Source: an uncultured Oscillospiraceae bacterium (lineage in GTDB: Bacteria > Bacillota > Clostridia > Oscillospirales > Oscillospiraceae). Taken from it: DNA of 30,302 nt. Within the stretch, counting starts at the first letter, position 1. Every line of letters starts with the position of its first letter. Positions 1-5,869 of this stretch are shown piece by piece. The notes below the pieces were generated by a model, which did not search any database, was not told the origin of the DNA, and was given only the letters and a program-made list of their open reading frames with translations. The stretch lies in assembly GCA_910579485.1 (NCBI GenBank), contig CAJTVO010000031.1, positions 1-30,302 on the forward strand. The letters are read 5' to 3'. The position numbers and the translations under genes were made by a program.

Positions 1-77
1 GCTTTTAGCGCTAAGGCCGCCGCAGGCGGCCCACGGGGGGCGCGGAGCCCCCGGGCTTTCGAATAGAAACAACTCCC

Positions 78-94
78 GCCGCGCGAAGCGCGGC
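78..94 (-). terminator. Possible terminator after the TtcA-like gene
   Basis: A perfect 7-base stem, GCCGCGC (78-84) with GCGCGGC (88-94), sits 10 bases past the stop of the leftward gene. On the minus strand it is followed by GGGAGTTGTTTCT, a weak T-rich stretch. Further left, 16-60 holds two more GC-rich hairpins (GCCGCC/GGCGGC and GGGGGC/GCCCCC). No gene is seen in 1-104. Confidence 0.4.
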
Positions 95-104
95 AAAGAA
101 ACCC

Positions 105-830
105 CTACCTCTGTTCCTCCTCCAAACTCCACCCATACAGCGGATACCGCTGTATGGCCCCGAAAATCTTCTTTTTCAACTGAGGGAACTGCTTCTCCAA
201 CTGGAGGAGCAGTTCCTTCGTTTCCTCCCGCTTGGTGGTCCCGTTTGCGGGACATGGATTCTTGACGATGGGAAGATCCAGGCGGCGCACCGCGCCGCGT
301 ACCTCCCGCTCCTGGACGTACAAAAGCGGACGGATCTGCGTTACCTGGCTCCTGTCCAAATAGGTCACCGGCTGGAAACAGCCGATCCGTCCCTCCAGAA
401 ACAAACTCATTACCATGGTCTCCACCGCGTCGTCGTAGTGGTGCCCCAGGGCGATCTTGTTCAGCCCCAGACGGTTCATCTCCGTGCTCAGCGCCCCTCG
501 GCGCAGCTTTGCGCACAGGGAGCAGGGATTCTTCTCCTTCCGGCACTCGAATACAATCTCGTAGATGGGTATCGGAATCAGATGGTAGGGAACCTCCAGC
601 TCCCCGCACAGCCTGGCGATGGGACCGAAATCCGTCCCCGGCGCTCCGGCGTCGATGGTCAGCGCCGTTACCTCGAACCGCTTGGGATAGAACTCCCGCA
701 GCTTCGCCAGGGCCGCAAGGGTCAGCACTGAGTCCTTCCCGCCGCTGACCCCTACCGCCACGGTGTCGCCCGCCTCGATCATGTTGTAGTCCTCCACGCA
801 CCGGCGGACCAGGGATAATATATGCTGCAT
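105..830 (-). CDS. ttcA: TtcA-like tRNA 2-thiocytidine biosynthesis protein (PP-loop ATPase)
   Basis: A 241-residue cytosolic N-type PP-loop ATPase. The adenylating loop SGGKDS is near residues 30-35. A downstream CSLC pair, a GHHYDDAVET segment and a late PCPANG cysteine match the three-cysteine iron-sulfur arrangement of TtcA, which thiolates C32 of some tRNAs using ATP. It is shorter than E. coli TtcA (about 311 residues), as usual for the Firmicutes branch. The start chosen is the ATG at 828-830, with AGGAG ten bases upstream. The frame stays open far upstream, but that part is the antisense of rplM and is not protein-like. It is transcribed away from rplM-rpsI and is host housekeeping DNA. 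Family membership is firm; the exact tRNA substrate is inferred. Confidence 0.85.
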   Translation of the reverse strand: MQHILSLVRRCVEDYNMIEAGDTVAVGVSGGKDSVLTLAALAKLREFYPKRFEVTALTIDAGAPGTDFGPIARLCGELEVPYHLIPIPIYEIVFECRKEKNPCSLCAKLRRGALSTEMNRLGLNKIALGHHYDDAVETMVMSLFLEGRIGCFQPVTYLDRSQVTQIRPLLYVQEREVRGAVRRLDLPIVKNPCPANGTTKREETKELLLQLEKQFPQLKKKIFGAIQRYPLYGWSLEEEQR

Positions 831-936
831 ATGGCCTGTTCTCCTGAAAATTTGAAAATCGGAAGTAAGATATCGAGAGAAAACGAGAGAAAAACAGAGA
901 TTTAAAAAGGATTCTATTTGATAAATAAAAACACTG

Positions 937-965
937 TTGACAGGGGAAGAAAGATATGTTATAAG
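937..965 (+). promoter_or_regulatory. Promoter of rplM-rpsI
   Basis: TTGACA at 937-942 and TATAAG at 960-965 are separated by exactly 17 bases, a near-consensus housekeeping sigma promoter. Transcription would start near 972, giving an untranslated leader of about 125 bases before rplM. Between it and the TtcA-like gene (831-936) is an AT-rich stretch with a short tandem GAGAGAAAA repeat near 875-896. No clear leftward promoter was identified there. Confidence 0.8.
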
Positions 966-971
966 TATATC

Positions 972-1078
972 TGCTCGCCGGGAAACATTGTACCTGATTT
1001 CGAGCAAAAATACAAGACTTCCTTCGATAACGAGAAAGCAGGAGCCGCTTCTCCTGTTCTTTCGTGATCGATGGAAGG
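972..1078 (+). promoter_or_regulatory. Structured mRNA leader of rplM (L13-leader type)
   Basis: The leader can fold into two elements. One is a helix of TGCTCG (972-977) with CGAGCA (1001-1006). The other is a long interrupted hairpin built from CTTCC (1018-1022)/GGAAG (1073-1077), CGAT/ATCG (1025-1028/1067-1070), ACGA/TCGT (1030-1033/1062-1065), AAAG/CTTT and CAGGAG/CTCCTG (1039-1044/1051-1056). Firmicutes rplM genes often carry an L13 leader through which L13 represses its own operon. Position and structure fit, but no covariance model was run. Confidence 0.6.
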
Positions 1079-1097
1079 GAAAAAGGAGAAAACAGCC

Positions 1098-1526
1098 ATG
1101 TCCACCTTTATGGCAAACAAGGGCAACATCGTCCGCAAGTGGTACGTTGTTGACGCCGCCGGCAAGCCCCTGGGCCACACCGCCGTCGTCGTTGCCGACC
1201 TGCTCCGCGGCAAGCGCAAGCCCACCTACACACCCCACGCCGACTGCGGCGACAACGTCATCGTCATCAACGCCGCCAAGGCCACCCTCTCCGGCAAGAA
1301 GCTGGAGCAGAAGATGTACCGCACCCATTCCGGCTGGGTGGGCGGCCTCAAGGAGACCAAGTACAAGGACATGATGGAGAAGAAGCCCGAGCTGGCCATG
1401 CGGGTCGCCGTGCGCGGCATGATGCCCCGCAACGTCATCACCAAGGATTCCCTCAAGCGCCTGCACGTCTATGCCGGCGACACCCACGAGCAACAGGCCC
1501 AGAAGCCCGAGCTCTACGCGGAATAA
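1098..1526 (+). CDS. rplM: 50S ribosomal protein L13
   Basis: A 142-residue protein of the expected length for bacterial L13, a primary-binding protein of the large subunit. Typical L13 stretches are visible: the N-terminal KWYVVDA segment, LGHTAVVVADLLRGKRKP, GDNVIVINA and the VRGMMPRN motif. The start is the ATG at 1098, preceded by AAAGGAG at 1083-1089. An in-frame ATG nine codons earlier lies in the leader hairpin and lacks a good ribosome binding site. It is followed 14 bases later by rpsI, the conserved bacterial L13-S9 operon, and is probably autoregulated through the leader at 972-1078. Confidence 0.97.
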   Translation: MSTFMANKGNIVRKWYVVDAAGKPLGHTAVVVADLLRGKRKPTYTPHADCGDNVIVINAAKATLSGKKLEQKMYRTHSGWVGGLKETKYKDMMEKKPELAMRVAVRGMMPRNVITKDSLKRLHVYAGDTHEQQAQKPELYAE

Positions 1527-1540
1527 GGAGGTAGAGGAAC

Positions 1541-1945
1541 ATGTATCAGTCTAAGAAGCCTTATCTGTACGGCACCGGCCGTCGGAAGTCCTCCGTGGCC
1601 CGCGTCCAGGTCTATCCCGGCGGCACCGGCGCTATCACCATCAACGGCCGTGACATCGAGGAGTACTTCGGCCTTGACACCCTGAAGATGATCGTCCGTC
1701 AGCCTCTTGTGGCCACCGCCAACGAAGGCAAGGTGGACATCGTCGCCACCGTCAAGGGCGGCGGCGTCAGCGGCCAGGCCGGCGCCCTGCGCCACGGCAT
1801 CTCCCGCGCCCTGCTGCTGGCTGGCGACGACAACCGTCCCATCCTGAAGAAGGCCGGTCTGCTTACCCGCGATCCTCGTATGAAGGAGCGTAAGAAGTAC
1901 GGCCTCAAGGCCGCCCGTCGTGCGCCTCAGTTCTCCAAGCGTTGA
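1541..1945 (+). CDS. rpsI: 30S ribosomal protein S9
   Basis: A 134-residue S9. The family signatures are present: GTGRRKSSVARV near the N-terminus, GGGVSGQAGALRHGISRALL in the middle, and the lysine/arginine-rich tail ending in FSKR, which in S9 reaches the P-site tRNA. GGAGG at 1527-1531 precedes the ATG. It is the second gene of the operon with rplM and is followed directly by an intrinsic terminator at 1955-1987, so the operon ends here. Confidence 0.97.
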   Translation: MYQSKKPYLYGTGRRKSSVARVQVYPGGTGAITINGRDIEEYFGLDTLKMIVRQPLVATANEGKVDIVATVKGGGVSGQAGALRHGISRALLLAGDDNRPILKKAGLLTRDPRMKERKKYGLKAARRAPQFSKR

Positions 1946-1954
1946 TTTTCCTAC

Positions 1955-1987
1955 AAAACCCCGGAGCCGCAACGGTTCCGGGGTTTT
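1955..1987 (+). terminator. Intrinsic terminator of rplM-rpsI
   Basis: An 11-base stem, AAAACCCCGGA (1955-1965) with TCCGGGGTTTT (1977-1987), extended by three inner pairs around a short loop, begins nine bases after the rpsI stop. The 3' arm supplies the T-tract. The A-tract on the other arm could let it work in both directions. Confidence 0.9.
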
Positions 1988-2287
1988 CTGTATAGCAAAG
2001 TCTGACAAAATGGAGCCAAGAAAAACAAGAATAATTGGGGTTAATTTAAGGTTAAACCGGGTGTTTGAGGTTAAAACTGCGGTTAAAAAAAGCGCCCGTT
2101 TTTTACAAAATCGCCCCTGTCACCCGTGCTATACTCCAGCCATAAGGAGAGCGGCTTGATTAGGATTTCACTGTCCATCGGGCTTGGCGGGCCCGGATGG
2201 GCGCGGGGGCTGTACATGGACAGAAAAAGGCAGAGAGGCCCGGCACGGCCTCCCTGCTCAAAATGGAATATGCCCCTGCTCTCCCCT
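1988..2287. other. Non-coding stretch between rpsI and the control module; four GGTTAA words
   Basis: No convincing gene. The word GGTTAA occurs four times on the plus strand at 2039-2044, 2050-2055, 2069-2074 and 2081-2086, three of them followed by more A residues, which may be protein-binding repeats or an attachment-site arm region. A TATACT box at 2130-2135 has TTTACA only at a 22-base distance, too far for a confident promoter. The open frames here are short and have no family resemblance. Confidence 0.5.
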
Positions 2288-2320
2288 CCCGGACGCTCAC
2301 CAGGCGTCCGGGATTTCCTT
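2288..2320 (+). terminator. Hairpin at the 3' end of the leftward regulator gene
   Basis: A perfect 9-base stem, CCCGGACGC (2288-2296) with GCGTCCGGG (2304-2312), has the TGA stop of the leftward gene in its loop. On the plus strand it is followed by ATTTCCTTTTTGG, on the minus strand by a purine-rich run. It therefore looks more like a rightward terminator shielding the regulator from host read-through, though it may also protect the 3' end of the leftward mRNA. Confidence 0.5.
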
Positions 2321-2578
2321 TTTGGCAGGGATACACTCGACCTTCCCGGCAGTCATCAGATCTCCGGGGCCACAGTCGAGGGCCTCGCAGATGCTGCGGA
2401 TCATGGAGAGGGTCACCATGTCCTGGTACTTGTAGGTATTCCGGATCACGTCCACCTTCACGCCCACCTTCCGCGCCAGCTGCAGGTCGGTGACATTCCG
2501 CTCTTGCATAAGGCGGTGCATGGGGTCAAAGGAAAGGTACACCTTTTCGTAGCTGTCTTCTGTTGAAAAATAACTCAT
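2297..2578 (-). CDS. Small helix-turn-helix (Cro/CI-type) regulator
   Basis: A 93-residue protein. Residues about 18-75 form an XRE-like fold: RLMQERNVTDLQLARKVGV followed by a recognition-helix region and a long helix, MIRSICEALDCGPGDLM, typical of Cro/CI-type regulators. The ATG at 2576-2578 is chosen because GGGGAGGAG lies five bases before it; an ORF start at 2596 would include that site. It is the second gene of a leftward pair, starting 14 bases after the stop of the first regulator, so both are probably transcribed from the promoter at 2828-2856. The target is unknown; operators between the divergent promoters are the obvious candidates. Function beyond DNA binding is inference. Confidence 0.75.
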   Translation of the reverse strand: MSYFSTEDSYEKVYLSFDPMHRLMQERNVTDLQLARKVGVKVDVIRNTYKYQDMVTLSMIRSICEALDCGPGDLMTAGKVECIPAKKEIPDAW

Positions 2579-2592
2579 TACCGCTCCTCCCC

Positions 2593-2808
2593 TCAAATCT
2601 CGGTTCCGTCTGGAAGTGTAAATCGGATCTCAACCTGGCAGCCCAAAGCCCCTGCCAGTGCCAGAATATCCTTCTCGGTGAAGTTCCCCCGCGTCATTTT
2701 GTTGGATAGGTTCTGCCTGGTTTGCCCGGAGGCTTCAGCGATATCCCCCATCGTTTTATTCTGACGCTTCATAATCAGCCGTATCTTTTCGGCCACTGTA
2801 ATGTCCAT
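2593..2808 (-). CDS. Short XRE-family repressor-like protein
   Basis: A 71-residue single-domain helix-turn-helix protein. Helix 2 and the recognition helix read as MGDIAEASGQTRQNLSNKM, followed by FTEKDILALAGALGCQVEI, the usual XRE layout. An AGGAGGTGA site stands seven bases before the ATG. It is the first gene of the leftward transcript starting from the near-consensus promoter at 2828-2856, with an untranslated leader of only about 15 bases. Divergent promoters that share repeated words suggest that it represses itself and the rightward genes at 2974-4475, as a phage or mobile-element switch. It lacks the C-terminal peptidase domain of a CI/LexA-type repressor, so any induction must work differently. 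Confidence 0.8.
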   Translation of the reverse strand: MDITVAEKIRLIMKRQNKTMGDIAEASGQTRQNLSNKMTRGNFTEKDILALAGALGCQVEIRFTLPDGTEI

Positions 2809-2827
2809 GGCGTCACCTCCTATTGCT

Positions 2828-2856
2828 ACTATACACTATTCTATTTCACTTGTCAA
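2828..2856 (-). promoter_or_regulatory. Leftward promoter of the two regulator genes
   Basis: On the minus strand TTGACA (2856-2851) and TATAGT (2833-2828) are separated by 17 bases. The -35 box belongs to the word CTTTTGACA, which recurs at 2891-2883. Confidence 0.85.
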
Positions 2857-2921
2857 AAGATTTTTTCAAAATCCACGAAAAATGTCAAAAGGCTATTGAC
2901 AAAAGACACGAATTAGTGTAT
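2851..2921. promoter_or_regulatory. Operator-like repeats between divergent promoters
   Basis: TGTCAAAAG occurs at 2851-2859 and 2883-2891. TGTCAA (2883-2888) and TTGACA (2896-2901) form a dyad with a 7-base centre over the rightward -35 box. ACAC (2906-2909) and GTGT (2916-2919) form a second dyad inside the rightward spacer. The 8-mer TAGTGTAT overlaps the -10 box of both promoters (2914-2921 plus; 2838-2831 minus). Shared words at both promoters suggest one repressor binding at both. Confidence 0.6.
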
Positions 2922-2924
2922 TAT
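2896..2924 (+). promoter_or_regulatory. Rightward promoter of the small-gene operon
   Basis: TTGACA (2896-2901), 17-base spacer, TATTAT (2919-2924). The transcript would begin with a hairpin made from GTAA/TTAC (2932-2935/2955-2958) and GGGGC/GCCCC (2940-2944/2950-2954), placed just before the AAGGAGGGAGG ribosome binding site of the first gene. Confidence 0.85.
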
Positions 2925-2973
2925 AAGGATTGTAAGGCAGGGGCGGCCAGCCCCTTACGAAAGGAGGGAGGAC

Positions 2974-3108
2974 ATGGACGAGATGACGAGCGCGGAGCTC
3001 AATCAGTACCTGGAGAACATCGCAAAGCTGATTGAGGCGAACGTCAAGGATGCCAAGGCCGCTGAAGAAGCCGCGAAGATCGTGCGGGACAGCAAGGTCA
3101 AGGCATAA
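2974..3108 (+). CDS. Very small helical protein of unknown function
   Basis: A 44-residue protein. It is predicted to be a single highly charged helix, rich in Ala, Lys and Glu, with MDEMTSAELNQYLENIAKLI at the N-terminus and no cysteine, tryptophan or membrane segment. An exceptionally strong ribosome binding site (AAGGAGGGAGG at 2961-2971) precedes the ATG. It is the first gene after the rightward promoter at 2896-2924, so it is probably expressed when the helix-turn-helix repressor is relieved. I do not recognise a family; an anti-repressor or structural peptide role would be speculation. Confidence 0.65.
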   Translation: MDEMTSAELNQYLENIAKLIEANVKDAKAAEEAAKIVRDSKVKA

Positions 3109-3153
3109 AAAGGGCGGCGGCCCCGACCAAGGAACACCGCCACCCAACCCACG

Positions 3154-3186
3154 AGGGGAAGCCGAAAGCCTTACTTCGGCTCCCCT
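3154..3186 (+). promoter_or_regulatory. Intercistronic hairpin
   Basis: AGGGG (3154-3158)/CCCCT (3182-3186) and AGCCGAA (3160-3166)/TTCGGCT (3175-3181) form a 12-pair hairpin with one bulged base and an 8-base loop. No T-run follows, so it is more likely an mRNA-stabilising or processing element than a terminator. It lies between the 44-residue gene and the next gene. Confidence 0.5.
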
Positions 3187-3231
3187 CCATGATAACAGAG
3201 TAAGGCAGAAAAATCAAGGAGGCAATTGATT

Positions 3232-3828
3232 ATGATGATCGAAGAATTTGAGAAACGCACCGGCTTCTACCCCACGCAGGTACAGTACGAGGCCATTGAG
3301 CGGGCCTACATGGACTTCGACGGTGACAAGGACGCCTTCTGCAAGGCTTACAAGAAGAACGCCGACGGGATTGCTGAGCGCATCCAACGTGAGGTCAACA
3401 TGGCCATCTTCAAGGCGCAGAACGCCCAGACCGCTGAACTCACCCGCCGCGACATCGAAATTGAGCGTCTGAAGAAGGAGCTGGAGCGGGAGCAGGAGTG
3501 GAAGCCCTACGAGGACACCCACAACGTCACTCAGGAGCAGTACACCGAACTGGCCGAGAGCGTCCCCGGCGGCGCGGCTCACTACATGACCGATGCCGAG
3601 GCTCTGGATTGGGTCTGCAGCGAGTTTGGCTTTGACCGCAGCAAGGTCTCGATTCTGCATGAGGTCAACGAATACGAGGTCAACCGGCACCACCGGCTCC
3701 GCCGGACCGGGAAGAGGATCGACCGCCGCCCGGTCTACTGCGCCACGGACTACCACTACATCCGGTTCAACGTCGGGCGCAACTGGTGGGAATGCTGGAA
3801 TGGCCAGCTCCGCCCCTTCTACGATTGA
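3232..3828 (+). CDS. Conserved hypothetical protein of mobile elements
   Basis: A 198-residue acidic, probably cytosolic protein. The N-terminal stretch EEFEKRTGFYPTQVQYEAIE followed by FDGDKDAFCKAYKKN resembles short proteins I associate with Clostridiales phages and conjugative elements, none of known function. Residues about 60-95 are strongly helical (coiled-coil-like, rich in E, K and R). The C-terminal part is rich in Tyr, Trp, His and Arg. The start is the ATG at 3232, nine bases after AGGAGG (3217-3222); an ATG at 3235 and a TTG at 3226 are possible alternatives. No catalytic motif is visible. It belongs to the rightward operon with the genes at 2974, 3874 and 4236. Confidence 0.75.
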   Translation: MMIEEFEKRTGFYPTQVQYEAIERAYMDFDGDKDAFCKAYKKNADGIAERIQREVNMAIFKAQNAQTAELTRRDIEIERLKKELEREQEWKPYEDTHNVTQEQYTELAESVPGGAAHYMTDAEALDWVCSEFGFDRSKVSILHEVNEYEVNRHHRLRRTGKRIDRRPVYCATDYHYIRFNVGRNWWECWNGQLRPFYD

Positions 3829-3873
3829 TACGAGGCCCGCCCCGGAGGTCACGAGGGCAGAAAGGAAAATGTC

Positions 3874-4152
3874 ATGGAAAGCACAATGCTCGATGTTCTG
3901 AAAGGCAGGCTGGTTGATAATCTGGAGATCGTGAAGGTTAAGGAGACAAACAGCAAGTACACCATCACTTTCCGCTTCGGTGGCGATGAGGCAAAAGCAG
4001 AGCTCCCGAAAAGCTGCTCTCCTGGCAATCACGGCGCAGTTGCTGATGCCTCTATCATCACGGCCATGTCCAGCATTTATTTCAAACGGGGTGACTATGC
4101 AAAGGCAAAAGAATGGCTCGACAAACTCTGCACTGGTACAGCTAAAGACTGA
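3874..4152 (+). CDS. Small hypothetical protein
   Basis: A 92-residue protein that I cannot assign to a family. The first half is predicted beta-rich (NLEIVKVKETNSKYTITFRF). The second half is helical (SSIYFKRGDYAKAKEWLDKL) and resembles a single TPR-like hairpin, but one such repeat is not enough for a call. No signal peptide or membrane segment. AAAGGAAAATGTC precedes the ATG at 3874. The element GGGCAGAAAGGAA before this gene recurs before the next one, pointing to a shared translation-initiation design within the operon. Confidence 0.65.
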   Translation: MESTMLDVLKGRLVDNLEIVKVKETNSKYTITFRFGGDEAKAELPKSCSPGNHGAVADASIITAMSSIYFKRGDYAKAKEWLDKLCTGTAKD

Positions 4153-4235
4153 TGAAGCCGCAACGAGCCACCGGCCCGTTGCTGAGAACCGCCCCACACA
4201 GCCTGACGATGGCAGGGCAGAAAGGAAGGAAAAAC

Positions 4236-4475
4236 ATGAACCGCTACTTTTACACATTCGGCTCCGATCCCGGTTTTCCCTATCAGAACGGCTGGGTGGA
4301 GGTCAGGGCTACCTCCAGGGAGGAGGCCGACCGCAAGTTCCGCGCCCGGTTCCCAGATCGACCTGGGCATGAGGGCATCATGAATTACGCTTTCTGCTAT
4401 GGCGAGGAGCGATGGGCCAAGATGGACCCAGAGCACACCTGGACCGGCTGGAAGTGCTTTGAAGTAATTGAGTAA
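4236..4475 (+). CDS. Small hypothetical protein
   Basis: A 79-residue protein beginning MNRYFYTFGSDPGFPYQNGW and rich in aromatic residues (about ten Phe/Tyr and several Trp), with a middle segment REEADRKFRARFPDRPG. The pattern resembles small Firmicutes mobile-element proteins of the type 'YFYTFGSDPxFPY' that carry no assigned function. The start is the ATG at 4236, after the purine-rich GAAAGGAAGG. The frame is open further upstream to 4152, but that part lacks a ribosome binding site. It is the last gene of the rightward operon, followed by a terminator-like structure at 4534-4594. Confidence 0.7.
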   Translation: MNRYFYTFGSDPGFPYQNGWVEVRATSREEADRKFRARFPDRPGHEGIMNYAFCYGEERWAKMDPEHTWTGWKCFEVIE

Positions 4476-4533
4476 GCCCGCAAGGCCGACGGCACCCCGC
4501 CGCCGCTGGTGCAAGTCCAGCCGCCCCAATCAT

Positions 4534-4594
4534 GGGCGGGCGCTCATGGGTGTACCCCATCGGCACCGGGGGAGTCAATCGCCGCCCCGTTTTT
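4534..4594 (+). terminator. Probable terminator of the rightward small-gene operon
   Basis: GGGCGGGCG (4534-4542) pairs, with one bulged G, with CGCCGCCC ending at 4587. An inner hairpin ATGGG/CCCAT (4546-4550/4556-4560) lies inside, and TTTTT follows at 4590-4594. CCGCCC (4521-4526) can alternatively pair with GGGCGG (4534-4539), a possible antiterminator. Confidence 0.55.
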
Positions 4595-4824
4595 AATATG
4601 CGCACCTTGAAAACAGGATATTGAACGGCGCAATTCCAAACGTCTGGGCATTTGAAAGCACCCTCTAAGCGGCGTTTCCTTTGGTTTAGTTACAGGGAAC
4701 GCCCTCCCCTACCAGCAACAGCAGAAACACTACTTGTCCCATTACACAAAAGGCGCTCTTAAAAGGTCCATCCGCCATTTTCTCTGGATTCTTTGAGGCT
4801 ATTCCAAAATATGATAAACAAGAT
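4595..4824. other. Non-coding stretch before the membrane-protein cassette
   Basis: No credible gene on either strand. Apart from the repeat at 4632-4654 I see no conserved structure. Base composition falls from GC-rich to AT-rich across this stretch, which may mark a junction between DNA of different origin. Confidence 0.5.
4632..4654. repeat. Direct repeat copy 1 flanking the membrane-protein cassette
   Basis: AATTCCAAACGTCTGGGCAT (first 20 bases) matches the copy at 5735-5758 except for one missing C and one C/A change. It is an imperfect palindrome, while the second copy is a perfect one outside its 6-base centre. The two copies bracket genes 4893-5619 and their promoter. Confidence 0.7.
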
Positions 4825-4853
4825 TTGACAAAATTCGAGAAAGCGTGTATACT
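4825..4853 (+). promoter_or_regulatory. Promoter of the two-gene membrane cassette
   Basis: TTGACA (4825-4830), exactly 17 bases, TATACT (4848-4853): close to the best possible housekeeping promoter. Transcription would start about 33 bases before the ATG at 4893. It implies constitutive expression in the lysogen unless a repressor binds. Confidence 0.88.
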
Positions 4854-4892
4854 AAATTTATAATAAGCTATACTCCTGCAAGGAGGCTCCTA

Positions 4893-5342
4893 ATGACGGA
4901 TCAACAGTCAAAAAAGGCGGAATCCCTCTCTCAAGCTGACCTTGCGATGCAGAAGAGAAGAGCTTCTCTCAGATGGTGGATTGGAACAGTCGTTTTAACA
5001 TTGTTTCCCACATTAGCTACCATTTTAATAGCGGCTCTACGAGGACACCCTCCCCTATCCTGGAATCTGGTTTTTAAAGATGGAGAAATCATTTTAGCAT
5101 CTTTTTTAATTGTGACTTCGACATCAATAAGCGCTTATACTGTAAAGAAAGAAACGGTATTTACAGATGCTGTCCGCTATATTCTGAAATTTCTTTCTCT
5201 GTTTCAATTGATCGCCTATACAGCAGTTAAGACAAGCACTACGACCAATCCGATTACTCTTATTGTCGTATCCGTTGCCGCGTTAATCGTTTCTGTTTGT
5301 TTCTCCTGGATATGGTACAAATTAACAAGTAAGGAGGAGTGA
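4893..5342 (+). CDS. Four-helix integral membrane protein, unknown function
   Basis: A 149-residue protein. After a hydrophilic 25-residue N-terminus it has four likely transmembrane helices: about residues 28-48 (TVVLTLFPTLATILIAALRG region), 62-82 (IILASFLIVTSTSISAYTV), 95-112 (ILKFLSLFQLIAYTAV) and 120-142 (ITLIVVSVAALIVSVCFSWI). The ATG at 4893 has AGGAGG six bases upstream. The coding sequence is AT-richer than both host and late phage genes. It is co-transcribed with the gene at 5347 from a strong promoter and points against the phage late operon. Such lone, constitutively expressed membrane genes in prophages are often lysogenic-conversion or superinfection-exclusion genes; that role is inference and no family was recognised. 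Confidence 0.75.
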   Translation: MTDQQSKKAESLSQADLAMQKRRASLRWWIGTVVLTLFPTLATILIAALRGHPPLSWNLVFKDGEIILASFLIVTSTSISAYTVKKETVFTDAVRYILKFLSLFQLIAYTAVKTSTTTNPITLIVVSVAALIVSVCFSWIWYKLTSKEE

Positions 5343-5346
5343 GACA

Positions 5347-5619
5347 ATGGGTATTATTGACATCGTCTTAATTTCGATTTCTGTCATCAGTTCCGTATTA
5401 TCTCTTTTCACTACACATCTTGTGAGCCAAAGGCTTAAAAAGATTCAGCGCAAAAAACTTCCGATTGTATTATCAGCCGAAACTCTCAATGAACTTGTAA
5501 ACGCCTCGGGAGCAATGGACAAAAATACCCCTCGTAAAATCGTCCGAGTTCAAGGAAAGAGAATTCTCCCACGGGCAAGAAAACGGAAGCCTGTGGGCCA
5601 AAAGGCGGAAACCGCTTAA
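5347..5619 (+). CDS. Small membrane-anchored basic protein
   Basis: A 90-residue protein with one N-terminal transmembrane helix (IIDIVLISISVISSVLSLF, residues 3-21), then a very basic segment (SQRLKKIQRKKL) and a C-terminal tail dense in Arg and Lys (KRILPRARKRKPVGQK). By the positive-inside rule the tail should be cytosolic, able to touch nucleic acid or acidic lipid. It starts four bases after the stop of the four-helix gene, using the AAGGAGGAG at that gene's 3' end, so the two are translationally coupled and probably act together. No family recognised. A two-component exclusion or defence system is a reasonable but untested idea. Confidence 0.7.
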   Translation: MGIIDIVLISISVISSVLSLFTTHLVSQRLKKIQRKKLPIVLSAETLNELVNASGAMDKNTPRKIVRVQGKRILPRARKRKPVGQKAETA

Positions 5620-5645
5620 CCACGTTATAGACTGTGGTTGATTTT
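5618..5645 (+). terminator. Weak terminator after the membrane cassette
   Basis: AACCAC (5618-5623) pairs with GTGGTT (5634-5639), followed by GATTTT. The stem overlaps the stop codon of the basic-protein gene. It is short, so termination may be partial. Confidence 0.5.
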
Positions 5646-5733
5646 GCCGCATGTATCTTGTCCAGACTTACTACTGTGGCCATTTTATAGGTAATGTTCT
5701 CCCAGCGCTGATTTGATTTTGTCATGCTGAGTT

Positions 5734-5758
5734 AAATTCCCAAACGTCTGGGAATTTG
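5734..5758. repeat. Direct repeat copy 2, perfect inverted repeat
   Basis: AAATTCCCA (5734-5742) and TGGGAATTT (5749-5757) are perfect inverted arms around AACGTC. The whole element repeats 4632-4654. It sits directly downstream of the late-operon terminator. It could be an operator, a recombination site core or the footprint of an insertion. Confidence 0.7.
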
Positions 5759-5765
5759 CCGCAAA

Positions 5766-5808
5766 CGAAAAACGCCCCCTCGCAGGCCGAAACCTGCAAG
5801 GGGGCGTT
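5766..5808 (-). terminator. Strong terminator of the phage late operon
   Basis: AACGCCCCCT (5771-5780) pairs with AGGGGGCGTT (5799-5808), and inside it GCAGG (5782-5786) pairs with CCTGC (5793-5797). On the minus strand the stem runs into TTTTTCGTTT. It lies about 60 bases after the last late gene (holin). Confidence 0.92.
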
Positions 5809-5869
5809 ACTGCGGCCACGTTTGCCGTTTCCAGGCCAACAGGCGCGGTGAAGCGACAGGGACGTGGAT

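Noticed and set aside
831..1493. Long N-terminal extension of the TtcA-like gene
   Set aside because: It is antisense to rplM and its leader; the ATG at 830 has a ribosome binding site and starts the recognisable family sequence.
2102..2135. Possible promoter TTTACA ... TATACT
   Set aside because: The spacer is 22 bases and no convincing gene follows, so it was not listed as a promoter.
2126..2566. Plus-strand open frames opposite the second regulator
   Set aside because: They overlap a better-supported helix-turn-helix gene with a good ribosome binding site and show no protein-like features.
3154..3186. Intercistronic hairpin as a terminator
   Set aside because: There is no T-run after the stem and the next gene follows in the same direction, so it is listed only as an mRNA structure.
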